Origin: Methyloversatilis discipulorum
GTDB taxonomy: Bacteria; Pseudomonadota; Gammaproteobacteria; Burkholderiales; Rhodocyclaceae
Assembly (NCBI RefSeq): GCF_018780585.1
Contig: NZ_JADMJL010000061.1
Location: 1-64,000, forward strand
Direction of reading: 5' to 3'
Length of the DNA: 64,000 nucleotides
Shown here: piece after piece, positions 1-7,668 of the stretch
How the letters are laid out: the number at the start of each line of letters is the position of its first letter
How positions within the stretch are numbered: position 1 is the first letter of the stretch
Notes under the pieces: model-generated
The model's input: only the letters and a program-made list of their open reading frames with translations
Databases searched by the model: none
What the model was told of the DNA's origin: nothing
Translations under genes and position numbers: made by a program

Positions 1-10
1 AAAGGCCGGC

Positions 11-60
11 AGCAACCGCTTGCCCCGGAATGGGGTTTTTCTACAGCGTCGTTAGGCGCC
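11..60 (+). repeat. attC-like recombination site, left boundary of cassette 1
   Basis: GTTAGGCGCC at 51-60 fits the integron R' box (GTTRRRY). Upstream, a CCCC/GGGG mini-hairpin (23-26 and 32-35) and the imperfectly complementary stretches AACCGCT (16-22) and AGCGTCGTT (45-53) resemble the folded arms of an attC site. The same ten bases recur at 504-513. No integrase is in the window, so the integron assignment is an inference. Confidence 0.45.
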
Positions 61-86
61 AGGAAACTCGGGGTTGAGGAGTCGCA

Positions 87-488
87 ATGATCAAGAGTGT
101 TGGAGGAACGAAGATCAAAGCGAAGCACCGCGCGTCCTGTCATTGCGGCACCGTGGTACTGGAGCTCGATCTCCCAGATGGCATCGTTAATCCGCTGCGA
201 TGCAATTGCTCAATATGCCGACGAAAAGGCGCGATCATGGCTACCGTCCCAAAGAGCGGCCTGAAGGTCCTGCAGGGTGAAGCTTCACTGAACAGCTATC
301 AGTTCAATACAAACGTAGCTCGCCACTACTTCTGTTCAAACTGCGGCATCTACACCCACCATCAGCGCCGCTCGAACCCGAATGAGTACGGGTACAACGT
401 GGGGTGCCTCGAAGGCGTGAATCCATTTGATCTTGAGCCCGTTCGCCTCAGCGATGGCGCAAACCATCCACTAGATCGCAAGGCATGA
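87..488 (+). CDS. GFA-family (CENP-V/GFA domain) zinc protein
   Basis: This 133-residue protein matches the GFA fold, the family of glutathione-dependent formaldehyde-activating enzymes and many proteins of unknown substrate. Zinc-ligand cysteines are visible as CHCG near residue 19, CNCSIC near 39 and CSNCGIY near 83, in the usual order and spacing, and the length is typical. The ATG at 87 has a GAGGAG ribosome site ten bases upstream. The gene sits alone between two GTTAGGCGCC repeats, like the single ORF of an integron cassette. Formaldehyde chemistry cannot be claimed from the fold. The gene is more AT-rich than the genes after 3500. Confidence 0.85.
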   Translation: MIKSVGGTKIKAKHRASCHCGTVVLELDLPDGIVNPLRCNCSICRRKGAIMATVPKSGLKVLQGEASLNSYQFNTNVARHYFCSNCGIYTHHQRRSNPNEYGYNVGCLEGVNPFDLEPVRLSDGANHPLDRKA

Positions 489-513
489 GGTCACTACTCA
501 GACGTTAGGCGCC
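457..513 (+). repeat. attC-like site at the end of the GFA cassette
   Basis: GTTAGGCGCC at 504-513 repeats the ten bases at 51-60 exactly, 453 bp away. The likely left arm is a degenerate GGCGCAAAC at 457-465, which lies inside the 3' end of the GFA gene. Overlap of an attC site with the end of its cassette gene is common, but here pairing of the two arms is poor. Confidence 0.4.
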
Positions 514-526
514 CACAATCCGTCCT

Positions 527-805
527 ATGTTTGACTTCCTGGACATAATCTCACTGCCAAGGACCCTATTGCTGGGCGTGTTACGTGCGCTTTGGTGGCT
601 TGGTTGGGAGTTCTGTGTGCAAACGGTCGGTTGGTCGGTGGGCTGGTTCGCCTGCCGTGCTGTCACATTTGGCCGTTTTCCGTCCGAGCAGCGGAACCAA
701 CTAGAAGACGCAGGTTTGTTCGTTGCCTTCGTCGTAGAAGTGCTTGGTCTGGCACTTTTAGCTCTGGGCATTTATCTCCTGTCTCAAAGCTGGCCGCACC
801 TATGA
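527..805 (+). CDS. small membrane protein, cassette-borne
   Basis: I do not recognise this 92-residue protein. It is rich in Trp, Leu and Val. A first hydrophobic stretch covers about residues 8-45, interrupted by polar residues, and a clear membrane helix covers about 64-88; a short charged loop with SEQRNQLED separates them. It starts 13 bases after the GTTAGGCGCC at 504 and ends 58 bases before GCGCCTAAC at 864, so it would fill a second cassette. No good ribosome-binding site precedes the ATG, which is common in cassettes. Its being a real gene rests mainly on this position and on its frame. Confidence 0.5.
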   Translation: MFDFLDIISLPRTLLLGVLRALWWLGWEFCVQTVGWSVGWFACRAVTFGRFPSEQRNQLEDAGLFVAFVVEVLGLALLALGIYLLSQSWPHL

Positions 806-863
806 GTTATTCAACTTTTCGCGTCGTAGCTTGCGTCTGCCGAGGGCGTCCGGTGGCGCAGGT

Positions 864-911
864 GCGCCTAACCATCCCGTCAGCCGGACCGCCGAACACC
901 CGCCTTTAGGC
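864..911 (+). repeat. attC-like site, degenerate, after cassette 2
   Basis: GCGCCTAAC at 864-872 is the exact reverse complement of the GTTAGGCGC at 51-59 and 504-512, as expected of the R'' box of an attC site. The matching right box is only a weak TTTAGGC at 905-911, so the site is either decayed or not an attC. Confidence 0.35.
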
Positions 912-1004
912 TGCGTCAATCCGCCTCGCGGGGCGTAAGGTTACTTTCGTCGATAACCAGCGCGAGCCCTTCACTTCTGAGCCGGACACGGTAGCGCCGC
1001 CCAT

Positions 1005-1313
1005 ATGCACATCACAACTCAGGGAACGAAACGTACGTGCCAGAGATGCGGAACAGAGCTTGAACACGAAGCACGGCGACGCAGCATGATCGACGTCGTC
1101 GGTGCGACTCTGCTCGGTCTGGTGGTCCTTGGCCTCGCGCTGTTGTTCGCGTCCACCTTCGGCCTGCGTGGCGGACGCTACACCTTGGCCGTAATCGTAG
1201 GCACTGCGGGCTTTCTTATCTGGGGGCTCTGGTACGTCGCTGGTCCAGCGGATCGCGCGGTCTCGTCCTGCCCCTCGTGTGGTGCTCAAGAGCCGGGTTC
1301 GCGTGAGCCGTAG
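1005..1313 (+). CDS. small membrane protein with split zinc-ribbon cysteines
   Basis: This unrecognised 102-residue protein has CQRCG near residue 13 and CPSCG near residue 91. Two hydrophobic helices (about 30-50 and 58-78) lie between them. The two CxxC pairs could form one zinc ribbon on the cytoplasmic face if both helices cross the membrane, which is an inference. An internal ATG at 1087 would drop the first pair, so I prefer 1005 although no ribosome site is visible. It lies downstream of the cassette-like genes and is also fairly AT-rich, possibly part of the same acquired segment. Confidence 0.55.
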   Translation: MHITTQGTKRTCQRCGTELEHEARRRSMIDVVGATLLGLVVLGLALLFASTFGLRGGRYTLAVIVGTAGFLIWGLWYVAGPADRAVSSCPSCGAQEPGSREP

Positions 1314-1572
1314 ATGAGCGTGACCTTGCCCAATGAATGAAGGCCGAATCGTGATCGGCAGGCGAGCGACGACGTGAAAAGCTTGTTGAACATGCATGTT
1401 CGAGGCCTGCTGCAGATTGCGTATCTGTCCTTCAGCCCGACCTCGGCGCCCAGCCGCTCAGACGGCCCCAGACTTTCATGTCGATCGCTGATCCGGCCGA
1501 AAGGCTGATTTCATTCAGCACGTGGGCATACCGAAGTACATTGTGGATGCCTCTTCTCGAACCCGTCATGTC

Positions 1573-1950
1573 ATGCGGAGTGCCCTCCTTCTTGCCAGCG
1601 TAGTGTCCGTCGCAGCCTTGACTGTCGTCGGCTTCCGGTACGTCACTTCCGTGCACGAGCCGGAGGAGAGCTTCGTTGCGGAGCAATGGGTGAGCCGGCG
1701 CGCGCAGGTACAACTCAACGATCCGGGTTGTGTGCGGGGCGGAATGGCGCTGTCGCTCATACGTACAGGCGCGCTGCTCAAGCTGACGCGCGTCGAGGTG
1801 GTCGGACTGCTCGGCGCGCCTGACGAAGGTGCCGCGGAAGCACTGCGCTACGGCCTCGGCCAGTGCCACTGGGACTGGCGGCATAGCCTGCTGGTGGTCA
1901 GTTTCAGTCCTGGCGGCAACGTAAGCCATGTCACGGTTGCAGTCGATTGA
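1573..1950 (+). CDS. hypothetical exported or anchored protein, BamE/SmpA-like tail
   Basis: The protein has about 125 residues from ATG 1573; a GTG at 1522 in the same frame would add 17. Residues 3-25 form a signal or anchor helix. The later part has a threonine-arginine-valine-glutamate stretch followed by LLGAPDEG and ends in a beta-rich segment with SFSPGGNVSHVTV. This resembles the small SmpA/BamE-like fold, in which a helix with a GxPd turn precedes strands, but similarity is too weak for a family call. Two cysteines, in DPGCVRGG and QCHWDW, may form a disulfide outside the cytoplasm. No promoter or partner is evident. Confidence 0.55.
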   Translation: MRSALLLASVVSVAALTVVGFRYVTSVHEPEESFVAEQWVSRRAQVQLNDPGCVRGGMALSLIRTGALLKLTRVEVVGLLGAPDEGAAEALRYGLGQCHWDWRHSLLVVSFSPGGNVSHVTVAVD

Positions 1951-1979
1951 CCGCAGCTTGAATGGAGGACTTGATCCTC

Positions 1980-2447
1980 ATGCAGTTTGCCCCGGGGAAA
2001 GGCATGGCTTTCTGGAAAAAGTGCGTGATCGGTCTGATGCTGATGTGTGCACTCGCATTCGCCGCTCTGTTAGCGCTGATGTCGAACGCTGATGACCGCT
2101 TATGCGGAACATACGTGGTGGACGAGGTGCTCTCGCCAAATCGGAAGTCGAAAGCTGTTTCGTACCAGATCGACTGCGGTGCGACCACCGGTTTCAATAC
2201 ACATATGGCGATCCTCCCCGGAGGCAGCACGCTTGAGATCGAAGACCGGAAGCTTTGGGGCGTAACGAGTTTCTTCGTGGTGGAATCCAACAACGACCCC
2301 GCGCCACGAACGCAGTACGGTGGACCAAAGGTGACGGTTCGGTGGATATCGGACGCACGGCTTGAGGTGAGTCATGACGCCCGTGCCCGTGTCATCCGCA
2401 AGGACGCATCGTTCGCCGGTATGGATATTGAGTACCGCTACGAATAG
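1980..2447 (+). CDS. hypothetical single-pass protein with a DCGATTGF motif
   Basis: An N-terminal hydrophobic helix (about 15-35 from the ATG at 1980) is followed by a soluble domain of about 110 residues. That domain carries a cysteine in RLCGTY and the motif SPNRKSKAV...DCGATTGFNTH. I have seen the DCGATTGF motif in small uncharacterised periplasmic or lipoprotein-like proteins, and its role is unknown. GGAGG at 1964-1968 lies 11 bases before this ATG. The ATG at 2004, starting with MAFWKKC, would make a more classical signal sequence and cannot be excluded. It begins 29 bases after the preceding gene on the same strand. Confidence 0.6.
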   Translation: MQFAPGKGMAFWKKCVIGLMLMCALAFAALLALMSNADDRLCGTYVVDEVLSPNRKSKAVSYQIDCGATTGFNTHMAILPGGSTLEIEDRKLWGVTSFFVVESNNDPAPRTQYGGPKVTVRWISDARLEVSHDARARVIRKDASFAGMDIEYRYE

Positions 2448-2566
2448 TGGCGCCCTGTCGCGTATGACTCCTGCCGAAATTCTTCGATGCTGATCACAAA
2501 GCCTGATGTGGTGGTGATGCATCGTGATTCCGTCCTGTTCAGCGTGCCGCGACGGAGACCGCCCAC

Positions 2567-2815
2567 ATGACTCTGCTCTTCCTGTGCGCCTTCTTCGCCG
2601 CACTCTGGCTGATCGGCCTGCCGCTTTACCACGCGTTCTTCGCCAGCCCGGGTGAGGGTGACGTGCTACGGGCGAACCTGAGCGGGCTTCGGCAGGACAG
2701 ACGCTTGCGCGGCCGCTGCCTGCTCGTGCTGCTGAACGCGTGGTCGCTGTATCCGTTGCGAGGCGTGCGCGTTGCCGTGGCGGTCATCGAGGCTTTCGTG
2801 CTGGTCACGCGGTAG
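2567..2815 (+). CDS. small hypothetical membrane protein
   Basis: This 82-residue protein is not recognised. It has one N-terminal membrane helix (about residues 2-25), an arginine-rich middle with RQDRRLRGR, and a second moderately hydrophobic stretch near the end. A GGAG lies about ten bases before the ATG. It could be the last of the short acquired genes before the toxin-antitoxin pair. The 117 bases that follow hold no gene I can support. Confidence 0.4.
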   Translation: MTLLFLCAFFAALWLIGLPLYHAFFASPGEGDVLRANLSGLRQDRRLRGRCLLVLLNAWSLYPLRGVRVAVAVIEAFVLVTR

Positions 2816-2932
2816 GGAACACGTGCGTACGAAGGTTCTTTTCATCGCTCGCTTTCAGGCTCCGCAACTGTCCTGCTCCATGGCTGTTATGCCGCGTTGT
2901 GGCAAGCTACGCAGATAAATATGGAGGTTGCT

Positions 2933-3157
2933 ATGCCCCGTCCGCTGGAAGCCCTTGCTGAAGAAGTGCTCCAACTTGCGCCGGAAGCACGTGCCAGGCT
3001 GCTCGACCGTGTGGTGGCCAGTCTGGATGCGGATCGTGCTCGTGACGCCGCCTGGGATGCGCTGGCCGCGGAGCGGGACGCCGAGCTTGAATCCGGTGAG
3101 GCAGTGGCCATTCCGGTCGAGCAGGCGCTCGCCCGTCTTCGTGCGGAACTGGAGTGA
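2933..3157 (+). CDS. RelB/ParD-like antitoxin, addiction-module component
   Basis: From the ATG at 2933 this is a 74-residue acidic helical protein of the putative addiction-module component kind (TIGR02574-like): LEALAEEVLQLAPEARARLL near the start and a C-terminal tail rich in Glu and Ala that would wrap the toxin. GGAGG at 2923-2927 stands five bases before the ATG, which favours it over the upstream in-frame ATGs at 2897 and 2921. Its stop overlaps the GTG start of the toxin gene (GTGA), so the two are translationally coupled. Such antitoxins usually bind their toxin; autoregulation is common but no operator is evident here. Confidence 0.8.
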   Translation: MPRPLEALAEEVLQLAPEARARLLDRVVASLDADRARDAAWDALAAERDAELESGEAVAIPVEQALARLRAELE

Positions 3158-3447
3158 AGGTTTCGATCCACCCGGGTGCGGATCGTGATCTCACCGATGC
3201 TTTCCGCTTCTACAGATCGGAAGCCGGTAGCCGTGTCGCTGGCCGGTTTCTTGCCGAGTTCGAGCGCGTAACGAAGCTTCTTGCCGAGTACCCGGACCTC
3301 GGCACGCCTACCGGCGCTGATCGCCGGGCATATCCGCTTGTCGGCTTTCCCTATGCAGTCATCTATTGCAGGAAGGATTACGGACTGCAGGTGCTGGTCG
3401 TACGGCACCAGAGCCGTGATCCCGGGCACGGCGAACAACGATCCTGA
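3154..3447 (+). CDS. RelE/ParE-superfamily toxin
   Basis: This 97-residue protein has the RelE/ParE plan: a first strand with KVSIHPGADRDL, two helices containing FYRSEAG and FLAEFERV, then LLAEYPDLGTP, and strands ending in VGFPYAVIYC and VLVVRH. The PDLG and GFPYAVIYC segments are typical of plasmid-stabilisation toxins. It starts with a GTG that overlaps the antitoxin stop. Whether it cuts mRNA (RelE) or poisons gyrase (ParE) cannot be read from the sequence. The pair follows a run of small, possibly acquired genes, a common setting for such modules. Confidence 0.85.
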   Translation: MKVSIHPGADRDLTDAFRFYRSEAGSRVAGRFLAEFERVTKLLAEYPDLGTPTGADRRAYPLVGFPYAVIYCRKDYGLQVLVVRHQSRDPGHGEQRS

Positions 3448-3517
3448 CTTGTCGGACATGCGTGTCGCAGTCTCTGGCGCTTTTTGCCCTGCTGCCTGCC
3501 CCGAGGGATCCCCACCC

Positions 3518-4132
3518 ATGAGCATGATTCTCGAACTGCATACCGTCAGCGACGCCAACCTGGCCCGGGTGCTGGCGGATCCGCCGCTGGTATGGAAGGT
3601 AGTGTCGCCGGACGATGACGGCATGTACGAAGCGGCGCGTGCCGAGGCAGGCGTTGCGGAGGCCGGTTTCTTCCAGCGCCTGTTCGGCCGGCCGGCGCGT
3701 GCAAAGGCGTCGGCGGTGGATTTCCCGCTGGCCCCGGGCGAGGTCGAAGCCACCGATCTCGACAAGGCCTGGCACGGCATCCACTTCATGCTGACCGGCA
3801 CCGCATGGGAGGGGGAACCGCCGCTGAACTTCCTGATGCACGGCGGTGCGGTGATCGGCGAGGTCGAGGTCGGTTACGGCCCGGCGCGCGGCATGACGGC
3901 GGCAGAAGTCAGGACGGTGGCCGGAGCGCTCGCCGGCATCGACGAGGCTTTCATGCGCGCACGCTTCGACCCGGCGCAGATGACGCGGCTCGACATCTAC
4001 CCCGGCATCTGGGACCGTGACCTCGCCGAGGACGACAGCTTCGGCTACTGCATGGAGTACTTCGGCGAGCTCAGGACCTTCGTGACGCGGGCGGCGGAGC
4101 GGGGCGCGGGCCTCGTCATCAGCCTCACCTGA
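3518..4132 (+). CDS. DUF1877 (YfbM-like) family protein
   Basis: From the ATG at 3518 the protein has 204 residues. It shows the DUF1877 pattern: a helical first half with VWKVVSPDD, then DKAWHGIHFMLTGT, GGAVIGEVEVGYGPARGMTAAEV, an FDPAQM segment, and a tail with LRTFVTRAAERGAG. E. coli YfbM belongs to this family, whose function is unknown. No signal peptide or membrane segment is visible, so it should be cytosolic. A longer frame runs back to 3281 but overlaps the toxin gene. The start at 3518 is supported by a GAGGGA about nine bases upstream and by the family N-terminus. Confidence 0.85.
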   Translation: MSMILELHTVSDANLARVLADPPLVWKVVSPDDDGMYEAARAEAGVAEAGFFQRLFGRPARAKASAVDFPLAPGEVEATDLDKAWHGIHFMLTGTAWEGEPPLNFLMHGGAVIGEVEVGYGPARGMTAAEVRTVAGALAGIDEAFMRARFDPAQMTRLDIYPGIWDRDLAEDDSFGYCMEYFGELRTFVTRAAERGAGLVISLT

Positions 4133-4287
4133 GTCGCTGCCTGCCTCGTGAATTGTGCTGTCACCCCTGCGGTCGGCAGGGCGATACTGTCGGCCCGGCG
4201 ATCATGCGCCGGACCTGCTGCAGAGCCGGTGGAGCAATGCCGCCGGCGCTGTGGCCCTTCTTCGGTTTTCGGATTCGGGAGTACTGG

Positions 4288-4623
4288 ATGTCACATCACC
4301 GTTCGCGCCGCCTGCGCAAGAAGCTGCACATCGACGAGTTTCAGGAACTGGGTTTCGAGGTGGCCTTCAGGCTGCGCGACGGCCTGTCCGCGGACGAAAT
4401 GGGTGCCTTCTGGGATGCCTTCATCGGCGACGCGATCGAGGGCAACGGCCTGCTGTATGGCGGATCGACGCGCGGGATGGCCTGTCTGCGCAAGCGTGGG
4501 TCGGCCAACGAACAGCATCGCGAGGCGGTCCGATCCTGGCTCGCGGGGCGCTCTGAGGTGAGCGAGACGGAGGTCGGTCCGCTGATCGACGTCTGGTATC
4601 CGGCGGAGAACGATCAGGCCTGA
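4288..4623 (+). CDS. YggL-like protein (DUF469 family)
   Basis: This 111-residue protein starts SHHRSRRLRKKLHIDEFQELGF, the hallmark opening of the YggL (DUF469) family: a basic RSRRLRKKL run followed by acidic EFQELGFEV. It continues with the family's FWDAFIGDAIEGNGLLYGG and ends in VGPLIDVWYP. E. coli YggL associates with the 50S ribosomal subunit, so a ribosome-linked role is a reasonable inference. The ATG at 4288 follows a GGGAG. The frame is open further upstream to 4153, but that part has no family match. Confidence 0.88.
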   Translation: MSHHRSRRLRKKLHIDEFQELGFEVAFRLRDGLSADEMGAFWDAFIGDAIEGNGLLYGGSTRGMACLRKRGSANEQHREAVRSWLAGRSEVSETEVGPLIDVWYPAENDQA

Positions 4624-4680
4624 CGCCGCGCCGACGCGGCGGAGGTCCGCGTGCTGCCTTTAGCGCACCCTTGCATTCGT

Positions 4681-5313
4681 ATGACCCACCCCCTCGTCCT
4701 GTTCGACTTCGACGGCACGCTCGCCGACTCCTTCCATCTGTTTCTCGACGCGTGGACGCACGCGGCGCAGCGGTATGGCTTCCGCGCCGTCGATACGACC
4801 GACCTCGACCGCCTGCGCCGCCTGGGCGCGCGTGACATCGTGGCCGAGGCAGGGCTGCCGCTGTGGAAGCTGCCGGCGGTGGCGGCGGCAATGCGTGCTT
4901 ATGTGCGCGAGCGGGCCGATGAAGTGAAGCTGTTCGACGGCGTGCCCGAAGTGCTGCACACCTTGAAGGCGGGCGACGCTCAGATCGGCATCGTCACGTC
5001 GAACGCGCGCGATACGGTGGAGCGGGTGCTCGGCGACGACTGCCGTCCGCTGATCGACCACTGGGGCTGCGGTGCCTCGCTGTTCGGCAAGGCGGCGAAG
5101 ACGCGGCGGGTGATGAAGGCGGCCGGCGCGGCGGCGGAACGGACGGTGAGCGTCGGCGACGAGCTGCGCGACCTCAAAGTGGCGCAGTCGCTCGGGCTCG
5201 CCTTCGTCGCGGTTGCGTGGGGCTATACCGCGCCGGACCGCTTCGCCGGGCTGGCCGGCGTGCGGCTGTGCGCGGCGCCGGGTGAGCTGCCGGCACTCGT
5301 GTTCCGGCCCTGA
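4681..5313 (+). CDS. HAD-superfamily phosphatase, phosphoglycolate phosphatase-like
   Basis: The 210-residue protein has the HAD catalytic motif DFDGTLADS at residues 9-17 (nucleophile Asp and acid/base Asp), a helical cap with LRRLGARD, motif II in GIVTSN, a lysine in GKAAKTRRV, and the acidic motif in VGDELRDLKVA. The family hydrolyses phosphate esters. The closest groups are phosphoglycolate phosphatase (Gph) and pyrophosphatase PpaX, and the substrate cannot be set from sequence. The start at 4681 gives the family N-terminus (PLVLFDFDGT); no ribosome site is evident. It stands alone and looks cytosolic. Confidence 0.85.
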   Translation: MTHPLVLFDFDGTLADSFHLFLDAWTHAAQRYGFRAVDTTDLDRLRRLGARDIVAEAGLPLWKLPAVAAAMRAYVRERADEVKLFDGVPEVLHTLKAGDAQIGIVTSNARDTVERVLGDDCRPLIDHWGCGASLFGKAAKTRRVMKAAGAAAERTVSVGDELRDLKVAQSLGLAFVAVAWGYTAPDRFAGLAGVRLCAAPGELPALVFRP

Positions 5314-5426
5314 GCGGGCGACCTCGAATGCGCGGCACCGTTTAGTTGCGAACGATTCGCATTTGCGTTAATCTGGCTTCCCGAGCGGGCGCACTTCCTG
5401 CGACCCTCAGCCACAGGAAGCGGACG

Positions 5427-5738
5427 ATGGAATTCGAAACCGATGAGCCCCGGATGCCGTGCCCCTTCGGCATGCTGGCTGCGACGATGGCGTTGATGAC
5501 GCGCTACGCGGACCCGGCATCGGGGCAGACCGGGCAGGGCGTGCATGAGGTTCATCCGCTGCTGGCGCGCAAGATCGTGTCCAACCTGTTCTTCCTGCAG
5601 CATCACCCGGCCTTGCCCGAACATTTCGCCCAGGTCGTCGCTCAGGTCCGCGCGCAGTGGAAGGCGCTGGCCGATGCGAAGGCCGGACGTCAGGCGGGCT
5701 TTACGTCGATGGCGGCACTGTCCACGACCGCGCACTGA
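5427..5738 (+). CDS. hypothetical small cytosolic protein
   Basis: This unrecognised 103-residue protein has an acidic opening (MEFETDEPRMPCPFGML). It continues with a helical stretch holding HPLLARKIVSNLFFLQHHP, followed by FAQVVAQVRAQW and an alanine-rich end. There is no signal peptide or membrane helix. AGGAAG at 5416-5421 is a good ribosome site for this ATG. Codon use matches its neighbours. Several in-frame ATGs follow, but the first is the only one with a Shine-Dalgarno sequence. Confidence 0.65.
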   Translation: MEFETDEPRMPCPFGMLAATMALMTRYADPASGQTGQGVHEVHPLLARKIVSNLFFLQHHPALPEHFAQVVAQVRAQWKALADAKAGRQAGFTSMAALSTTAH

Positions 5739-5822
5739 ACACCCGCCGCCCCGCCGTTCCGGGCTGGCCGACTTCAGCTGCTCTGGCGTATCGTCCGCTC
5801 TTCAGTCCTGGAGCCGAATGTC

Positions 5823-6260
5823 ATGTGCAGCGACCGCGACGATCCCGAACTCGTCCGCGCCCGCATCGCCGTCGAGACGGCCCGCCACTACGGCACGATG
5901 CGCTTCGCGATGTTCACGGTGTTCTCCGCCGTGCTGGGTGCGCTGCTGGCGTTCGCGTTCTCGCAGGGCGGGTCGCTCTTCCTGGCCCATGCGCCGTACC
6001 GGGTCGGTCTGGGCGTCGCCGGGCTGGTGCTGTCGGTGCTCTTCCTGCTGGCCGAATACCGCATTTCGACGCTGGTCACCTTCTATCAGGAAGAGGCGGT
6101 CAAGGCGGGGGCGCTGCCCGCGTCGCCCGGCCATGACGACTGGAAGGGCCTTGTGCTGATCACCATGCTCGCGCCCTACGCCTTGTCGGCGGTGTTCTGG
6201 CTGCTCGCCATCCTCGGTCTCATCGTGTTCCCGGTCTGGCCGGCGCCGGCGGCCGGCTGA
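5823..6260 (+). CDS. hypothetical four-helix membrane protein
   Basis: The 145-residue protein starts with a polar segment (CSDRDDPELVRARIAVETARHYGTMR). Four hydrophobic helices then follow at about residues 26-47, 58-77, 108-128 and 125-140; the last two are close together. I recognise this layout from conserved hypothetical membrane proteins in which a polar RxxxETxRHYGxMR element precedes the first helix, but no function is known. TGGAG lies about ten bases upstream of the ATG. It precedes the MgtE-type transporter by 67 bases with a strong hairpin between, so co-transcription is possible but unproven. Confidence 0.65.
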   Translation: MCSDRDDPELVRARIAVETARHYGTMRFAMFTVFSAVLGALLAFAFSQGGSLFLAHAPYRVGLGVAGLVLSVLFLLAEYRISTLVTFYQEEAVKAGALPASPGHDDWKGLVLITMLAPYALSAVFWLLAILGLIVFPVWPAPAAG

Positions 6261-6275
6261 TCCTGCGCATGACGA

Positions 6276-6296
6276 GGTGCCGCGTGATGCGGCACC
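6276..6296. other. strong intergenic hairpin
   Basis: GGTGCCGC and GCGGCACC form a perfect 8-bp stem around a 5-base loop, between the membrane-protein stop at 6260 and the transporter start at 6328. No U-run follows on either strand, so it is not a classic intrinsic terminator. It could limit read-through or shape the leader of the transporter mRNA. Confidence 0.4.
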
Positions 6297-6327
6297 ATGG
6301 CGGAACACTGTCCGGATGGAACCCGTC

Positions 6328-7338
6328 ATGAGCGCCCACGCCCCTCCCGCAAACGATTCATTGGCGCCGAGCGTTCTGCCGGCCGACGAAAGTGCCGGCC
6401 GTTACCTGCTCGCTGCCGTGCCGCGCGTGCATCCGGCACAGACGGTCGACGCGGTGCTGGCCGACCTGCGCGCCCGGCACTACGACTGCCTCGACATCGT
6501 GTGCGTGATCGATGACGACGAAAGCCTGATCGGCATCGTGCCGCTGGCCGATCTGTTCCGCGCGGCGCAGGGCGCATGCATCGACGCGGTGATGCAGCGT
6601 GACTACCCCAACGTGCATGCGCACACCGACCAGGAGCGGGTCGCCTCGCTGGCGCTGCATCACGGTCTGGATGCGATGCCGGTGGTCGACGAGCGCGGCC
6701 GGCTGCTCGGCGTGGTGCCGTCGACCGCGCTGCTGCACATCCTGCGTCGCGAGCACGTCGAGGACATCCATCGCCTCGCCGGCATCACGCGCGAGACGCG
6801 GCGTGCCCGCGAGGCGATCGAATCGGCGCCGATGCGCCGTCTGCGCCACCGTCTGCCCTGGCTGCTGATCGGCCTGGCGGGCAGCATGTTCGCCACCGTC
6901 ATCATGGCGGGCTTCGAGCGCACGCTGTCGCTGAGTCCAGCGCTCGCCTTCTTCATACCGGGGCTGGTCTATCTGGCGGATGCCATCGGCACGCAGACCG
7001 AGGCGGTCGCGGTGCGCGGCCTGTCGCTCAGTCACGCGTCGATCGGCACGCTGGTCGGCGGCGAGTTACGCACCGGTCTGCTGATCGGGCTGGTGCTCGG
7101 CGGGCTCACCTTTCCCTGCGTCTGGCTCGCGTTCGGCGATACGAGGCTGGCGTTCGCAGTGGCGTTTTCGCTGCTGGTGGCCGGTGGCGTCGCCACGTCG
7201 ATAGGCCTCTTCCTGCCCTGGCTGCTCAGCCGCCTCGGCAGCGACCCCGCCTACGGCAGCGGCCCGCTCGCCACCATCGTGCAGGACCTGCTGACGCTGC
7301 TCACCTACTTCGCGGTGGCGAGTGCGGTGATGGTATAG
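6328..7338 (+). CDS. MgtE-type divalent cation transporter with CBS pair, lacking the N domain
   Basis: From ATG 6328 (336 residues; an ATG at 6316 is also possible) the protein opens with two CBS domains (about 25-150; DIVCVIDDDESLIGIVPLADL and GLDAMPVVDERGRLLGVVP). Five membrane helices follow. They carry the MgtE channel motifs PGLVYLADAIGTQTEAVAVRGL and, near the end, YGSGPLATIVQDLLTLLTYF. The family moves Mg2+ and related ions, and CBS domains sense intracellular ions or nucleotides. The helical MgtE N domain that normally precedes the CBS pair is absent, making the protein about 110 residues shorter than typical MgtE. I would not assert the ion. Confidence 0.85.
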   Translation: MSAHAPPANDSLAPSVLPADESAGRYLLAAVPRVHPAQTVDAVLADLRARHYDCLDIVCVIDDDESLIGIVPLADLFRAAQGACIDAVMQRDYPNVHAHTDQERVASLALHHGLDAMPVVDERGRLLGVVPSTALLHILRREHVEDIHRLAGITRETRRAREAIESAPMRRLRHRLPWLLIGLAGSMFATVIMAGFERTLSLSPALAFFIPGLVYLADAIGTQTEAVAVRGLSLSHASIGTLVGGELRTGLLIGLVLGGLTFPCVWLAFGDTRLAFAVAFSLLVAGGVATSIGLFLPWLLSRLGSDPAYGSGPLATIVQDLLTLLTYFAVASAVMV

Positions 7339-7476
7339 GGGTGAATGCGGCCCGGTGTGCGTTCGGTCCTCATCTGCGGTCCCTCTCGCGCTGATGCGGG
7401 AGAGGGGCGGTTGGCGGGCGGAGGTCTTTCCGTCTCCTGCATTGGCGGGGGAGGCCGAGCTTCGATCGAGGCCGCT

Positions 7477-7575
7477 ATCGCGAGCAAGCTCGCTCCCACA
7501 AGACCCGGGCTCCGGGCACTGATCGGGCACACCTCCTGTGGAAGCGGCCCCTGTGGGAGCGGCCTTGGCCGCGAC
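7477..7575. repeat. two REP-like palindromes (types A and B)
   Basis: At 7477-7500, on the minus sense, is GTGGGAGCGAGCTTGCTCGCGAT (stem GCGAGC/GCTCGC). At 7553-7575 is GTGGGAGCGGCCTTGGCCGCGAC (stem GCGGCC/GGCCGC). A decayed copy lies at about 7534-7552. They fill the gap of 330 bases between the transporter and the DGPF gene, point in opposite directions, and belong to the family found at six other loci in this window. Confidence 0.8.
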
Positions 7576-7668
7576 ATAGGCATACTGCAGCCCCTGCTGT
7601 CGATTCGCGCACCGGTCGCTCGTCGACCCTGCGACGGCGCCTGTCGCGCCGACTCCAGGAGAGCTGCC

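Noticed and set aside
1313-1522. Further attC-like sites after the third cassette-like gene
   Set aside because: A GTTGAAC fits the loose consensus, but no matching left arm could be found, so it is not reported as a site.
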